Assembly (NCBI RefSeq): GCF_000226095.1
Contig: NC_016475.1
Coordinates: 1,178,001-1,242,000 of the forward strand
DNA: 64,000 bases
Direction: 5' to 3'
Source: Thermothelomyces thermophilus ATCC 42464
Taxonomy: Eukaryota; Ascomycota; Sordariomycetes; Sordariales; Chaetomiaceae
Shown here in pieces: positions 32,993 through 45,180 of the stretch. Both the position numbers and the translations under genes were made by a program. The notes beneath the pieces were generated by a model. The model worked only from the letters and a program-made list of their open reading frames with translations. It did not search any database and was not told where the DNA came from. The first letter of the stretch is position 1, and every line of letters starts with the position of its first letter.

Positions 32993-34204
32993 ATGACATC
33001 TTCACCGTATGTCAGAGGATCATTCGCTGCTCGCTCCGTCGTTATGCCCACAGAGTACTAGTAGTTACTAACTCGCTGGACAGAGAATACGTCCTCGTCA
33101 CCGGTGCGACCGGCTTCATCGGTGCGCACGTTGTCGACCAGCTCCTCAGCCGGGGCATCAGGGTTCGCGGCGCGACGAGGTCGATGGCCAAAGGCGAAGC
33201 CATGATGAAGGCTCGACCGCAGTACGCCGGAAAGCTCGACTTTGTTCAGATCAGTGATTTTGACCAGATGAACAACAACGAGCAGTTGAGCATCTTTGAC
33301 GAAGCCGTCAAGGGGGTGGATGGCATCATCCACACAGCGAGCGTATGGAATTGATTCCCCTCCATCCCCCGGTTCGGTTAATGACACTAACCGCCCTTGC
33401 TCGCAGCCCTTGACCTACAACACGACAAACAACGAAGCCGAGCTCATCCTCCCAGCCATCAACGGCGTCCGCGCTCTCCTCGCCGCCGCCGCCGCCGCCA
33501 ACCGGGACCCCAATAACAAGCGCGCCATCCGCCGCGTCGTCCTCACCTCCTCCTTCGCCGCCGTCATGGACGCCTCCCGCAAGGCCCCGCCGTATTTCAC
33601 CTACACGGCCTCGGACTGGAACCCGCTCAGCTACGCCGAGGCGGCCGACCCGTCCACCAGCGCCGTCGTCGCCTACCGCGGCAAGAAGTTCGCCGAGCTG
33701 GCCGCCTGGGACTTTGTGCGCGAGCACGGCGGCGGCGGCGGCGGGGGGTTCGACCTCGTGACTCTGTGCCCGCCCATGACGTTCGGGCCGGTCGCGCACC
33801 CCGTCGAGAGCGTGGAGCGGCTGAACGAGTCGAACGCGATGCTGTGGAAGGTGGCGAGCGGGGCGCGGCCGCTGCCGGTCGCGCGGGTGCCCTTCTGGGT
33901 GGACGTGCGCGACGTGGCCAAGGCGCACGTCGAGGCGCTCCTCCGGCCCGAGGCGGGCGGGAAGCGGTTCCTGCCGGCGGCGCCGGAGCGGTTCACGTAT
34001 GCGCTCGCGGCGCGCATCGTGGAAGAGGAGTTCGAGTGGGCCAAGGGCCGGGTGTCGACGGAGGAACAGGTCGTCGACGAGAGTCACGGGGTGGATGGGG
34101 AGACGGCGGCCAGGGAGCTGGGCCTGGAGTATCGACGCTTTAGGCAGACCGTCGCCGAACTGGTGGCGCAGGCCGCCACCATGAAGGGGTCAGGGTTGAC
34201 ATGA
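32993..34204 (+). CDS. NAD(P)-dependent extended SDR reductase (Gre2/dihydroflavonol reductase-like)
   Basis: Exons 32993-33006, 33084-33342 and 33407-34204 give 356 residues. The 14-nt first exon is supported by a GTATGT donor, a TACTAAC branch point and a CAG acceptor. The Rossmann glycine motif GATGFIG (residues 12-18) comes at the normal distance from the start. Catalytic Ser is in VVLTSSFAAV and the YxxxK pair is in AYRGKKFAELAAW, so it is an active extended short-chain dehydrogenase. The WVDVRDVAKAHVEAL motif is typical of the Gre2/ketoreductase branch. A glycine run (GGGGGGG) sits in a surface loop. Family members reduce aldehydes, ketones or methylglyoxal with NADPH. Beside a sugar-acid dehydratase it could reduce an aldehyde or keto product, but no substrate is shown. 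Confidence 0.85.
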
Positions 34205-35307
34205 CCTTTCACTCTCGGCCATTGGACTAACCAAAACGGTCTGGGCCGGGATCCTGCAATCGTCAAGCTCCGTGCCTTATCAGGAACTGGCAGGCCACTG
34301 TTCAGATGACAATGGTCTTGCGCGTGTGATACCGGTCCTCAGACACGTTGGTCTTGTCAACGATTGAATGCGTCCTTCCAAGAGACGTACATCTGACCTC
34401 TTCGCTGTCCTGTTTATTGCATTAGGATTTCAGGGGGAACTAAGAAGCATGGCAGGGGGGATGGGGGGTGGAGTGTACCAAGGGTCCGGTCCCTGGCCAT
34501 GAAGTCGCAATTACGGAGTGTTACTTCGTAGTGTAAGTTCAAAAAAGTAAACTCACATGTCGCCTGATAACTTCGACGACGACGTCAAGATTTGCCTGCT
34601 GCGGCGTGAGAACACGCAGTAGGCCCATCAATCCTGGCTATGTTTTCTTCAATGCCACTGGTCAAAGGAGGGGGTACGGACTGTGTTGGCAGGGGGGGTC
34701 ATCGGTAGAGCAAAACTTTCAGACCACCACGACGAGTCCCGTCCTGCCTGTCCAAGCCGTCTCTTGCAACTAGTCGACCGTTGCGTTGGTGTGCCCTGCG
34801 CGCCAGGAAAAGAAAATAATGATTTTCCAGCCAGTCAGTTATCCCACGCCCTACATGTGGGCGGCTTGTTGGGCAAGTCAAGGCAGGTTCTGGTGAACGC
34901 CAAGCGTCCATAAGCAATCAGATGTCAAGTCCGCTCGACTGCGAGATCTTGAAGTAAGAGGTTGTGCCCCATGGCGATCTGCTCATGGGATAGCAATCAC
35001 ATGTCGGCTCTCCACGGATGTCACAACGCACTACTAGCAGGGAGGCGGACCCTTTGATACCTAATACGCCTGACGCGACAACCTCGCTTCTTATGACGGG
35101 TAGCTCGCAGTAAGTCGCTTGGTTGAAGCTGCAATGCAAGGTAATAAAGCGAGATGGCCCTTGATTTAGCATTCAAGAATCAGAAGCTATCTTGGTGTTG
35201 CATGTAATTACATCTATCGTGACAACCTAGCTGAAGACCAGTGATGCATCACCCGAGCAACCGTGCAATAATTAACTCAGTTCAGTCATCATCCGTCCAG
35301 ATTCCCG
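34205..35307. other. intergenic region, no gene recognised
   Basis: About 1.1 kb between the 3' ends of the reductase and the HORMA-like gene. Only short open frames without recognisable features occur. Confidence 0.45.
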
Positions 35308-37327
35308 TCACTCTTCGTCCTCACTGCTGTTGGGGATGTCTTGAAACAGTGATGCTCGTCGGGAAACGGTATGCGGTGAGAAGTTGAAACTGATATCGAG
35401 CCCCTCGCCTTTCTCAGCTGCTGTATGAGACAGCGCATGATGCTCCTCCACCGCGACCATTCTCAAGTCCTGTTCGTCATCACTAATAGTAATATCGAGT
35501 AGCTTTGCGGAGGCTGATGCTCTGAGCTCACCTTGGCTCATACAGTTGTGGCCATTTGTTACACTGGGTGGTGGTTCTAGGCGTATTAAGCCCCCATCGT
35601 TTGTTGATGACCCTAAACGGAGTTGGTACGCGATGTTGGGAGAAGGAGCAGCATGCCGGAGTAGAGCAACGCCAGGCGATGTCTGGGCATCCGAGAGCGC
35701 TTCCGGGGACAATGAAATACCGTCAAAAATTCTCAAAGGGTCAGGTGAGACTGAACCTGATATCTCCTCGACCAGCCAGTCCTGCGTTGTTGGTTCAGTG
35801 CCCAACTCGGCACTTTGACGGTGGTTCCATATCTGACTTCTCTGGCCCAGGGATTGGCTCTCCCCAATGACCTGCGTCGGGGGCAGACTCGAAGTAACGT
35901 CTTCGAACAGTTGCTTTGGCATGTCAGGGTTGTACACTGCCTGTTTGCTCAGGAATCGAGTACATACCAATGGCCGCTTAGGCTTTCTTTTTGTCCCGAG
36001 ACGCTTGCGTGGAATGGACCTACATGAATCCTCGGTGCTCGGGGAGGTGCTATGGCTCATCTTGTTGGGAGTCATTTCCGAACCGTAGACTTTTTCTATC
36101 GTGGCGCTCTTTGAGTGGTCCCTCCTTGATGCGATAGTGAGAGGCGGAGAGAGTTGTGCAGCTGCTGCTCGCCGAGGCCCAGGTTTAGAGTGTTTGCTAT
36201 TGTTACCTGTCTCTTGAGTCGGTGCGATTTTCTGTTCCATCATGGTCTTTGCTGTCTGAGACATTGTTTGGGAGGTTGAGAATATTGTATCCGGAACCTG
36301 GTCGACAAGCTCTAACTTGGGCCTCGGGCTCGTCTTAGGATCGTGTTCTTCATTTTCCGCCAGAGAGAGCGGCATGATCCTAGCCCAGTCAGTCAATTAC
36401 AGCAGCCAATTTGTTGGGATCCCACGAACTCCAGGTGAGAAATCCTTGCATATTCATATCCATCCCGTTGTTGCAGATTGAGGTTGGCGTCTTCAAACTC
36501 GCCACGGCCAAAATTCCAAATTCCGATGAAAGGGTCGACAGGTTGTTCGGTAGCGTGGAACGCCAACGTCCACTGCACAGGCTCTGTTCCTGCCGTTGTC
36601 AGCAATCGATGCACCTCTGAGGTGGACAGCGGAGCAGCACTTGTCCAACGCGGCAGTTTTCTAAGATAGTCTCCCAACTGCCACAGGTCTGACTCGGTGC
36701 CTGCGACGTGTTGCATTCCAGTTCCAGTCCTCCAAATATCAAGACCGTATCTGCCGCCTTCGCCATATCTGAAAACGAAGGTGAAATACTCTAACAAGCA
36801 GTTTTCACTCCTTCGTTTGGCTTGTAGGAAGTATATCCGGAATTTGACTAGGTTCTCGGTCTCAATAAGGGGAAAGATGTCCGCCGTCTGAGAATACGCT
36901 GCGTCAGCCCAGGCATGCAAAGAGGAACGGTCGGCTCATACCATGATGCCCAGGAAGCGATCGAGACCATAATTTCTGCATTTCCGAAAGAATACCGTGT
37001 TGTTTTTGTCTCTCAGCTGTTCTATATTATAAACTTGAATTTCAGACCCAGATGTAATGATCTCTTCGAACGGGCGGGAGGCAACACCGTCGAGCGGCAA
37101 CAGCTGGAAACACTCCGGGGGAAAAGCAAGCCTAGCAGCACTGAGAATCAGTTCAGCTTCCTCGACCAGGGTCTAGCTTACCTGGTGTACAGGATCTGGC
37201 TTGCCTACAAATGGAGACTTAGATGAAGCACTCACTAAGCTATACTTGGTGATGAACTCACAGCTGCACCGAAAATGACTTTGCAGCGCTCAATGTCGCG
37301 CTTGCTCTGGCAGCCCAGTTCAGACAT
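35308..37327 (-). CDS. HORMA-domain protein (Hop1-like) with Ser/acidic C-terminal region
   Basis: Exons 37327-37262, 37172-36942 and 36887 onward (all phase 0) encode a HORMA-like domain. Matches are helix EEAELILSAARLAFPPECF, the conserved FFRKCRNYGLDRFL, then LVKFRIYFLQAKRR and LLEYFTFVFRYGEGGRYGLD strands. In HORMA proteins of the Hop1 class such sequence forms the safety-belt fold of meiotic chromosome axes. The frame of exon 3 stops at 36393. Immediately after, another minus-strand frame is open from about 36396 to 35308 (355 residues from an ATG at 36375). It is Ser-rich with basic patches (KRLGTKRKPKRP) and an acidic SSEDEE end. A well-formed 46-nt intron (36425-36380) lies at the junction but does not join the two frames in phase. 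One gene is likely; the junction is unresolved, and two genes or a shift are possible. Confidence 0.55.
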
Positions 37328-39667
37328 TGGAAACACAGCCTGTGAAGAATGAGTTGAAAGAATAACACAGGACCCTGGGTGTGAAGATACGGATGTTAGG
37401 GTATTGCTCGATCTGGTGTCTTATCGTGGAGTGCGTCAATTTGAGTTGTCTGGGGCACAGGTTGTGCGGGTAACGAGATAAATCGAAATAGCCAAAGATG
37501 TTTGGTAATCTAAGCTGCGATTGCTAGGTCTTTGGGTCGTGTTTTGGAAAGAAATTGGCAAGCGCGGAAGCAGGGCCGGAATGATGCGCCAAAGAACCTG
37601 AGGCAGGAACGATAATTCCCCAGCCAAAGTGTGATGTGTTGAGTGTGAGATTATCATAGCGCCGAGGTTTTGCCTTAGGCAGTCGCGGATTCCTGTAACA
37701 AGTGGATGTCTGTTACTTCAAATTCAAAGTTCTTTGGGACTGAATCAGGAACAGAAGAAAAAGAATGTCAGAAAGGAGACAATTAACCAGGGCGGAACGT
37801 GTAATCCGTAAAACTAGGCGAGATGAGTGACTGAGGTAACAGATTATATCTAAAGGGGCTTTCTCACCCCTGCCGCAAGACGCCGACATTCAGGTATGGG
37901 ATTTACTCGCTCAGGAATTCGGATACCGGACCTTGAGATCTCTTACTCGCTACGAGCACTCTTGCTGAACATCTGTAACGCAAGGCATATCCAAGTATAT
38001 CTGTTTGGCTTGGCGGACGCGACTATTGGCATGAATTACGGATTAGTGTAGGCCAGAAAAACTCGAGACGGGCGAAAACTCGGACCCGCAGCCCCACGCT
38101 GAGAATGGCCCCCGGCACCAGTTAAGGTTTGGGGAGACTTTGGTACACAATTCCCAAGTACGGGTGCCATCCTTCGAAACAAGTTGGTTAGGAAGGCACG
38201 GAGTACTTCCTCTCGATTCTAGAAAAAAAAAGGAAAGGCTTCTAGAACGCAATACTTCAAAAATTCTTAGCGATCTCAACGGTTACTAAAAGGAAATGTT
38301 CATTGCATGTTTCGTTTGTTTTTGTGGCTGCAACCTGACAAACAAACTGTGCCGAGCCCATACCGTCCTGCTTCCTGCTGCCAAGTGTCCAGAGGCCTGT
38401 ACATACGGAGTTACTTTAGGTACCTTATGTAGAAAGGTACGCTGTGGTATACATACCACATACAGGCAACAACGTAAGAGTGGATACCTCTTCGGAAGTG
38501 TTTGCGTTGGTGACGACCCTGGATCTCGTGCCAGGCTGATTTCACCGCGCCCTCTTGAAGTCATGACGGTAACAGTTCCCAAATTTCCTAGATATTGTGT
38601 ATTCCGTTACAGCTACATCCTTGGCTCGCCGTTCAACAGGGACGACGGCGTCAACCTTCGACGTTAGTTATGAAGAAACAAGCGGCTTCGGCGTCTCGAC
38701 TTCCACACGAGTTACTGTGGTAGTTCGTGTCTGATGCCGCTGGTGGCTGGTCCGCTCGGCGGGCCGGAACTTGCCCAAAAATGGAAGACCCGGACAGAAA
38801 ATACTGCAGGAGAACTGGGCATTCTATGAAGACAATGTCGTGCCTCACTGATGTTTGTCTCTTGCGCACAAACCTTGTTAGGCATGGTAGGAAGTGAAGT
38901 ATCAGTATTCGGCAAGCTGTAATGACAAGCCATAGTAGTTTTTCTTGTATTTGGTCTTCATGGCCCATTCCATGGTCGTTCACGGGTGTCCCATATTTGT
39001 CCAGATTGGCAGGGGCGATGGGTGGCACGGACGCTGAAAATCGAGCGGAGCCGTGCCAAGTTGGGTCTCGCCTCTCGTGCTGACTCCTGATCGAGCACAC
39101 AGCGTCTCGTCACCTTACCTCAGCAAGGCAGGAGCCAACGGCTCAACTCTACTTTGTCTGCCCGCCATCTCATCACCTTTGGTCCCAATCCCCGCGTTCT
39201 GTTTGAGGCTACAGGCAGCGCGACGCGAAGAGGAACTCGCCGAACACCAGCATTTTCGCGATTTCCGCTGAAGACAGCACGCCCCATTTCTTCTTCAGAC
39301 GCCGTTCTCCGACCTTCTCCTCCCTTGCCGTCCGCCTTCAAACATCGACTCTTCTGACATGAACAGAAGAACATGAGGCCAAGAATTTGAGTTTCTTGAC
39401 CACTGGTTACAGGCGGAGGAATACTTCGGGCGACACGCGTTGAAGAACGACTCTTCCGTGTTCGGTACGCGTTGGACTGGAAGTCTCGCTGTCCCGCCGA
39501 TATTACGAGTAGCACCCGACTCGACTCTTAATCCTCGTTCCGACGCGAGCTCATCGAGGCCACACGAGTTTCCATTTCCTTTGCAGCTTTCGTCTACTTG
39601 CCCCCGCTTTCAGGCGTAGCGTACGATTCGTTCGACATCCTTCCCCAGCACCGTTACACATAACACC
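37328..39667. other. intergenic region with long leader/promoter of the F-box/WD40 gene
   Basis: No gene is supported. The right part (from about 39.0 kb) has CT-rich sequence and is probably the long 5' leader and promoter of the following gene. It includes two tiny upstream ORFs (from ATGs at about 39359 and 39374). The minus-strand open frames here (149 and 131 codons) lack recognisable features. Confidence 0.45.
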
Positions 39668-42600
39668 ATGGAACCCCACCGGCCAAGATCAAGCCACAAG
39701 GTCTCCATGACCTGGCACGAGGACGAGGCAACGTTAACACGAATGATGCAATTCGCGGACGAGTGTATCGAGACAAAGACGGTGACAACCACGACCACAA
39801 CAAAGCGGTCCTACCCGCCACTCTTTCTCCGCGAACCACGAGACGTACTCTCGCTCGACTCCAAAGAATATCCACTTGCCGCAAAACCGACTCCGCCCGA
39901 GCTGCGAAAGTTTACCTTTGATCTTGATGACTACGAGACCCGCAGCTGGAAGAACGAGATTTCAGATCCTCAGGTGGGCGAGCTCCTCTGTCCATCTGGA
40001 GCTGGCTGAGCGTATTTTGCTGACCCAGTTGTGTTAAGGTTCGGCGGTCTCAGAGCATCGATTACACTGGCGAAATCAAGCGCGAGCCTGGTGTTGACAG
40101 TCCAATTTCTACAACGTCGCATCGTCTCAATGAACAGCTGGAGGCATACCAAGGAAGGTCGAGAAGATCAACGAGGGGCGTTTCGCCTAATCAGACACCG
40201 ATGCCCACGAGAAGCTCACGGGCGGCAACGAAGCCTCCGAGCATACCACATACGGCTTCCGATAAACTGCGTCATGCCGTGTCTCGTGGCTATAGTCGGG
40301 ATGCGGCGAGGGTACTCCGTCGCTCGTCAGGTTACTTGGCAACTCCTAGTACCTCTGAGCTTGCCACCGGTCGCTTAGAGCGAGCTGCGAGGCTGAGGTC
40401 CTTCCCAGCGGATGTGGCGGACTCGGGAACTAGCCAGTCCACCTCTGTTTATGATGTTGATAGCCTTGCAGACAGCGAGTCGCAAACGTTCAGCAACGTC
40501 GCTACCCCTCCCATCACGGACCCGGAGCTTCCGCCATTCGATGACGCAGACGATTCTCTCCCGCCCCATGCCAGCGACCCTCCCCCGAGGAGAAGCCTTA
40601 GCACGGTGGCTGCCCAGGACGTTAGCTTGCCTAGTCCCAGGCTTTCGCCTACGTTGGCAGCCACTCAAGTGCAGCCTACCCAAGCCGACGACGAAGCCGA
40701 GGAGGCCGAAGAGACCTCATTCTCGACACAACTCACGCGTTCAGACCGGCAACAATGGATGGACGAAAGCCAGGCGACGGATGATACCGAGGTTCCAGGA
40801 GCAATGGATCTATCTCCAGCCCCATACGGAGCCTCTCTTTCTCGGTCTAGGTCATACCGGAGACCTCACCTCGACCCAGGTTCGATGCTGGATAGCTTTG
40901 ACGCCATGCCTAACGAGCTCAAAACCTGGATGATGTACCAGTTCCTGCGCAGGTGTCCCCGCAAAACCTTGCACGTTGTAGCGGATGTGGTCAACCCAGC
41001 CCTCAAGTGCGATTTTCTCAAGCAACTGCCACTCGAGCTCAGCCTCCATGTCCTCTCTTATTTGGACCACCGAGATCTTTGCCGTGCAGCACAGGTGTCT
41101 AAGCATTGGAGACACATTATCGACAGCAACGAGACCGGGTGGAAGGAGTTGTTTGACCGCGATGGCTTCCGTTTGCCACCAGGGGAACTCCAGAGAGCTA
41201 TCAATGAGGGTTGGGGATGGCAGGACCCCGTCGGGTTCGAGGGATGCGAGGTTGACCTGAGCAACCAAAGCCGGCTTACATTCAGCGAGCATGAGCTCAT
41301 CCGGTCGGCTGCCAAGGCGGACGTACCCGAGATCCTACCACGAACGAGGAGCGCAAAGCGGAAGCGTGGGTCAACCCAGATCAACGCCGAGAGGGCCAAA
41401 CGCCGGGTCAGCGCCCAGGAGGGGAAGGCGGATAGAAACATGCCTCCGGCCAAGACCCACAAATCCGAAGGCCCAATCTCGGCTGCGAACGCTGCGGCTA
41501 TTGCTGTTCCCGACCCGCAGCTTGGCCTCCCGAGTCTGCGAAACCTTCACCTTTTCAAGTCGCTTTATCGGAGACATTATATGTTCCGGCGGAGCTGGAT
41601 GAGCGGGAAAGTGAAGCCAGGTCATGTTGCTTTTGCTGCTCACCCACGCCATGTCATCACCTGCCTCCAGTTTGACGACGACAAAATCATCACGGGAAGT
41701 GACGATACCTTGATACATGTCTACGACACCAAGACAGGAAAGTTACGTACGAAGCTCGAGGGCCACGAGGGCGGCGTCTGGGCGCTCCAGTACGAGGGGA
41801 ATACGCTGGTGTCTGGTAGCACAGACCGTTCCGTTCGCGTGTGGGATATCCAGAAAGGTATCTGCACCCAGACGTTTTACGGACACACCAGCACGGTTCG
41901 CTGCTTGCAGATTGTGATGCCGGTTGACACCGGCAAAGTCCAGGACGGTAAGCCCGTCATGATGCCTCCTAAGCCGCTCATCATCACGGGCTCCCGGGAC
42001 AGCCAGCTTCGCGTCTGGCGATTGCCAGAGGCAGGTTCTCGTCGATACATTCAGACTGGTCCGCCTGCCAGTGATGACCAATGCCCTTACTTCATTCGTA
42101 TTCTATCCGGCCATGCTCACTCGGTTCGCGCCATTTCCGCATATGGCGACACACTTGTTTCCGGCAGTTACGACAGCACAGTACGCGTCTGGCGTATCAG
42201 CACTGGCGAGCAGTTGCATGTTCTGCACGGCCACGTCCAGAAGGTTTACTCGGTCGTGCTTGACCATAAGCGGAACCGGTGCATTTCGGGATCCATGGAC
42301 TCGCTGGTCAAGATCTGGGATCTTAACACGGGAGCATGTCTGCACACGCTCGAAGGCCACAGCATGCTGGTCGGCTTGTTGGACCTGCGGGATGACCAGC
42401 TGGTCTCTGCCGCTGCCGACAGCACGTTACGGATTTGGGATCCTGACACGGGCAAGTGCAAGAAAGTTCTTGAAGCCCACACTGGAGCCATAACTTGTTT
42501 CCAGCACGACGGACGAAAGGTGATTTCGGGCAGTGATAAGACGGTCAAGATGTGGGACGTCGCTACGGGCGATTGTGTCCAGGACCTCCTGACCGACTTG

Positions 42601-42841
42601 GCTGGCGTGTGGCAGGTCAAGTTCGACGATCGCCGGTGTGTGGCTGCTGTGCAGCGCGATGGTCTCACATATGTTGAGGTGAGTTGATTGGCGGGGATGG
42701 GACAAAGGCTTTGATGACTGACATAGCTCGCAGATCCTCGACTTTGGTGCTGTCCGTGATGGCAAGCCACCCGAGGAGCTGGGCAAGCGGAAACTATTGA
42801 ACGAGGCCGAGGTCCAGCGACTAATTGCAGAGGAGTCCTGA
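39668..42841 (+). CDS. fwd-1: F-box/WD40 protein, SCF ubiquitin ligase substrate receptor (Cdc4/FWD-1 type)
   Basis: Exons 39668-39973, 40039-42678 and 42734-42841 give 1017 residues. Order: a conserved N-terminus (ETKTVTTTTTTKRSYPPLFL), a long disordered Ser/Pro/Asp-rich region, a dimerisation-type helix ELKTWMMYQFLRRCP (about residue 398), the F-box CDFLKQLPLELSLHVLSYL (about 427-475), a basic nuclear-signal-like segment SAKRKRGS, and a C-terminal WD40 propeller (about 635-985). Blades such as SGSTDRSVRVWD and SGSYDSTVRVWR are visible. The F-box binds Skp1 and the propeller binds phosphodegrons. In Neurospora the orthologous type, FWD-1, triggers degradation of the clock protein FRQ; the yeast counterpart is Cdc4. 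Two acceptors in the same frame (40038 and 40053) are possible for exon 2. Confidence 0.93.
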
Positions 42842-43736
42842 GCCACCACTGGGTGTGGGTTGCTCAGCACCAAGTTTGGCGCATTGAGCTCCAGCTAGAG
42901 GCACACACAAAGGGGACCATCACAGGCCAAATTACTGTGCGAATTTTCTTGGGCAAGCTACGTGGGCACATGATGGGAGGAACGGGAAATGACATTGAAA
43001 TGAAAAGAAGCCGTAACAATTTGGCGAGTGCGCTCTGAGCATCTACATCATTCAACGTTCATGATTGTCAGCTTTGGGGACTAGGGGGTGTGAGCGAGGC
43101 AGGGCAAGGCAACATGGGTATATTCTTGGGCGGGCTGTATGTGCACAGCGTTATTCTTCCGGCATTTTTCATTTGGAGGCGCTCAGGTTGTGGCATGCAT
43201 GAAATAATTGGTATTGGGATGACATGGCTAGGAAGACGGGAGCTCTGAACAAAGAAAGATCTAAGGAGACAGCCAGGTCGCCTCTTTCAGGTAGTGTTGT
43301 GTGTCTTTGCCATTCTATGTTCGTCAATATCTCCTGAGGTATTGAAGCCAGGTTTCGCGTGCCTGTTATTGCAATCTAGTGTATCAGTGGATTTATCTTA
43401 AACCGTCCATTTAGTTTCTCCGGCCTGTCACTTCGTTGAAATACCAAAGAATCGGTGTGGAACCGTCTATCGATCTTGGGTTCGGACTTCGCTCATGTTC
43501 AGCTTGATGGAGGCCCCTGCCAATCCCCTGCTAGTTAACTAATGCCAAGACCGGAGAAGCCTTGGGCCCCTGCATGTTGGCCGGGTAGCTCCTCCACCAG
43601 AATAATTACACGAGGACACCGCAACTGACCTGTCTCAACCACTCACCCATACTCCGTACTCTCCGTCCTTAACGCCCAACCCCTCCCAATGCTGCGGACT
43701 TTAATCAAAGCAATTCGACGGCGGTGACTGATCGCC
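42842..43736. other. intergenic region between fwd-1 type gene and PAP2 gene
   Basis: About 0.9 kb, holding the 3' flank of the F-box gene and the promoter of the next. An ACTCCGTACTCTCCG stretch (about 43651) lies before the PAP2 start. No gene is recognised. Confidence 0.4.
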
Positions 43737-44579
43737 ATGGTACCTCCAAGGCCCACCTCGGGCGTAGTAGACCCGAGCGGCGGCATCGTGGGGTCCTTCT
43801 CGAGATTCTGGCAGGTAGGGGAGAGCACTCGGCTCAATTACCTTACATACGTAAATATGGTGACGTGCTGTCAGGCTGACTTTGTCATGGTTGCAGAGAA
43901 CCTATGCCTCCGACCATATCGGTTTCGTACTTCTGCTGGTCGGGTACTTGCTGGTGCGTGCTCTAGGTTTAAGCTTGCTAGTGTTAGATCCTTCCCTTTC
44001 TGTCAGGACGACCTAACCCAGGGCCCGTGAACAGCTTCAATTCTTCGTCGAGCCCTTCCATCGCATGTTTTCGCTCAACGACCTACGCATCGCCTTTCCC
44101 CATGCCGAGGTCGAACGCGTTCCGCTCCGTAGGCCCACGACCCTGTTCCCTCCTGCCGACCCTCCCCATCTCACACGCGACTAACAACATGCTTGCTACA
44201 AATATATAGTCAATGACTTCATCTACGCTCTCTTCCTCCCCCTGGGCGTCCTCATTCTCGCCAACCTCGCCACTCACGCGCCGCCACACAAGCACCACGT
44301 CACGGTCCTCGGCCTGGCCATCTCCCTGATCCTGGCCTCCTTCCTCACCGACGTCATCAAGAACGCCGTCGGCCGCCCGCGGCCGGACCTGCTCGCGCGG
44401 TGCGTGCCGCGGCCGGACACGCCGCGCGACGTGCTCGTCACGATCGACGTGTGCACCCAGACGGACCATCACACCCTGCACGACGGCTGGCGCTCGTTCC
44501 CCTCGGGCCACAGCTCCTTCGCCTTCGCCGGGCTGGGGTACCTGAGCCTGTTCCTGGCGGGGCAGATGCGCATCTTTGC

Positions 44580-44611
<32 letters not shown>

Positions 44612-45003
44612 CGAGCGCTGGGGACAAGGTCGAGAAGCTGGTCAGGGGCGACCTGTTACGCGCGCTTCTGTGTGGCGCCCCCCTCTTGGGGGCCACCATG
44701 ATCGCTATCAGTCGGTGCCAAGACTACCGGCACGATGTGTACGATGTGTGCGTCGGTGGGTTACTGGGCTGGACGGTAGCGTATTGGAGTTATAGGCGGT
44801 ATTGGCCGAGATTGGGGAGCTGGCGGTGTGAGGAGCCGTATGCAGGACCGCTGGGAGCGCAGGATGTTGTTGGGAGGAATGGGTATGGGAGGGTGAGGGA
44901 CGAGGAAGAGGGTCTGGGCCAGGGCAGAAATGTAGGTATTGACTTGGGGGTCTTATCTAACTAATATGAGGTGAAGCGCTGACCTTATCTGCAGATCGAT
45001 TGA
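43737..45003 (+). CDS. PAP2-type lipid phosphate phosphatase (diacylglycerol pyrophosphate phosphatase-like)
   Basis: Exons 43737-43814, 43897-43953, 44035-44128 and 44210-44931, plus a last 9-nt exon 44995-45003, give 319 residues. The three phosphatase motifs are intact: KNAVGRPRP, RSFPSGHSSFAFAG and SRCQDYRHDVYDV. Several hydrophobic helices (VLLLVGYLL, FIYALFLPLGVLILANL, VTVLGLAISLILASFL) place it in a membrane, probably ER or vacuole. It would dephosphorylate phosphatidate, diacylglycerol pyrophosphate or related lipids. A run of nine Gly lies in the loop after PSGH. The final intron (GTAGGT donor, GCTGAC branch, CTGCAG acceptor) is canonical; if it is retained, the protein ends at 44964 instead (about 328 residues). 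Confidence 0.88.
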
Positions 45004-45180
45004 TCGCGTGTATGGTCCATTCATTTCGTCGGGTTTTCTTTCAGTGGTCACATCGGCTAACGACTGGAACGGGTTCTTGGCTGGGAGTTCGGTCACGGGC
45101 GTCATTGGCCTCGATCGGTTGGTACACACGGCGCTCGCAAGGAGTCTTAATTCCACCTACCCCGTCTATAGTCTCTTGAC

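Noticed and set aside
33326-34087. 253-codon minus-strand open frame over the reductase
   Set aside because: A GC-driven shadow of the SDR reductase, rich in Arg/Gly/Val without motifs.
25532-34204. A secondary-metabolite gene cluster
   Set aside because: No polyketide synthase, peptide synthetase, terpene cyclase or P450 is present; the set fits sugar catabolism better.
38651-39100. 149-codon minus-strand open frame upstream of the F-box/WD40 gene
   Set aside because: No recognisable motif; the area looks like leader and promoter sequence.
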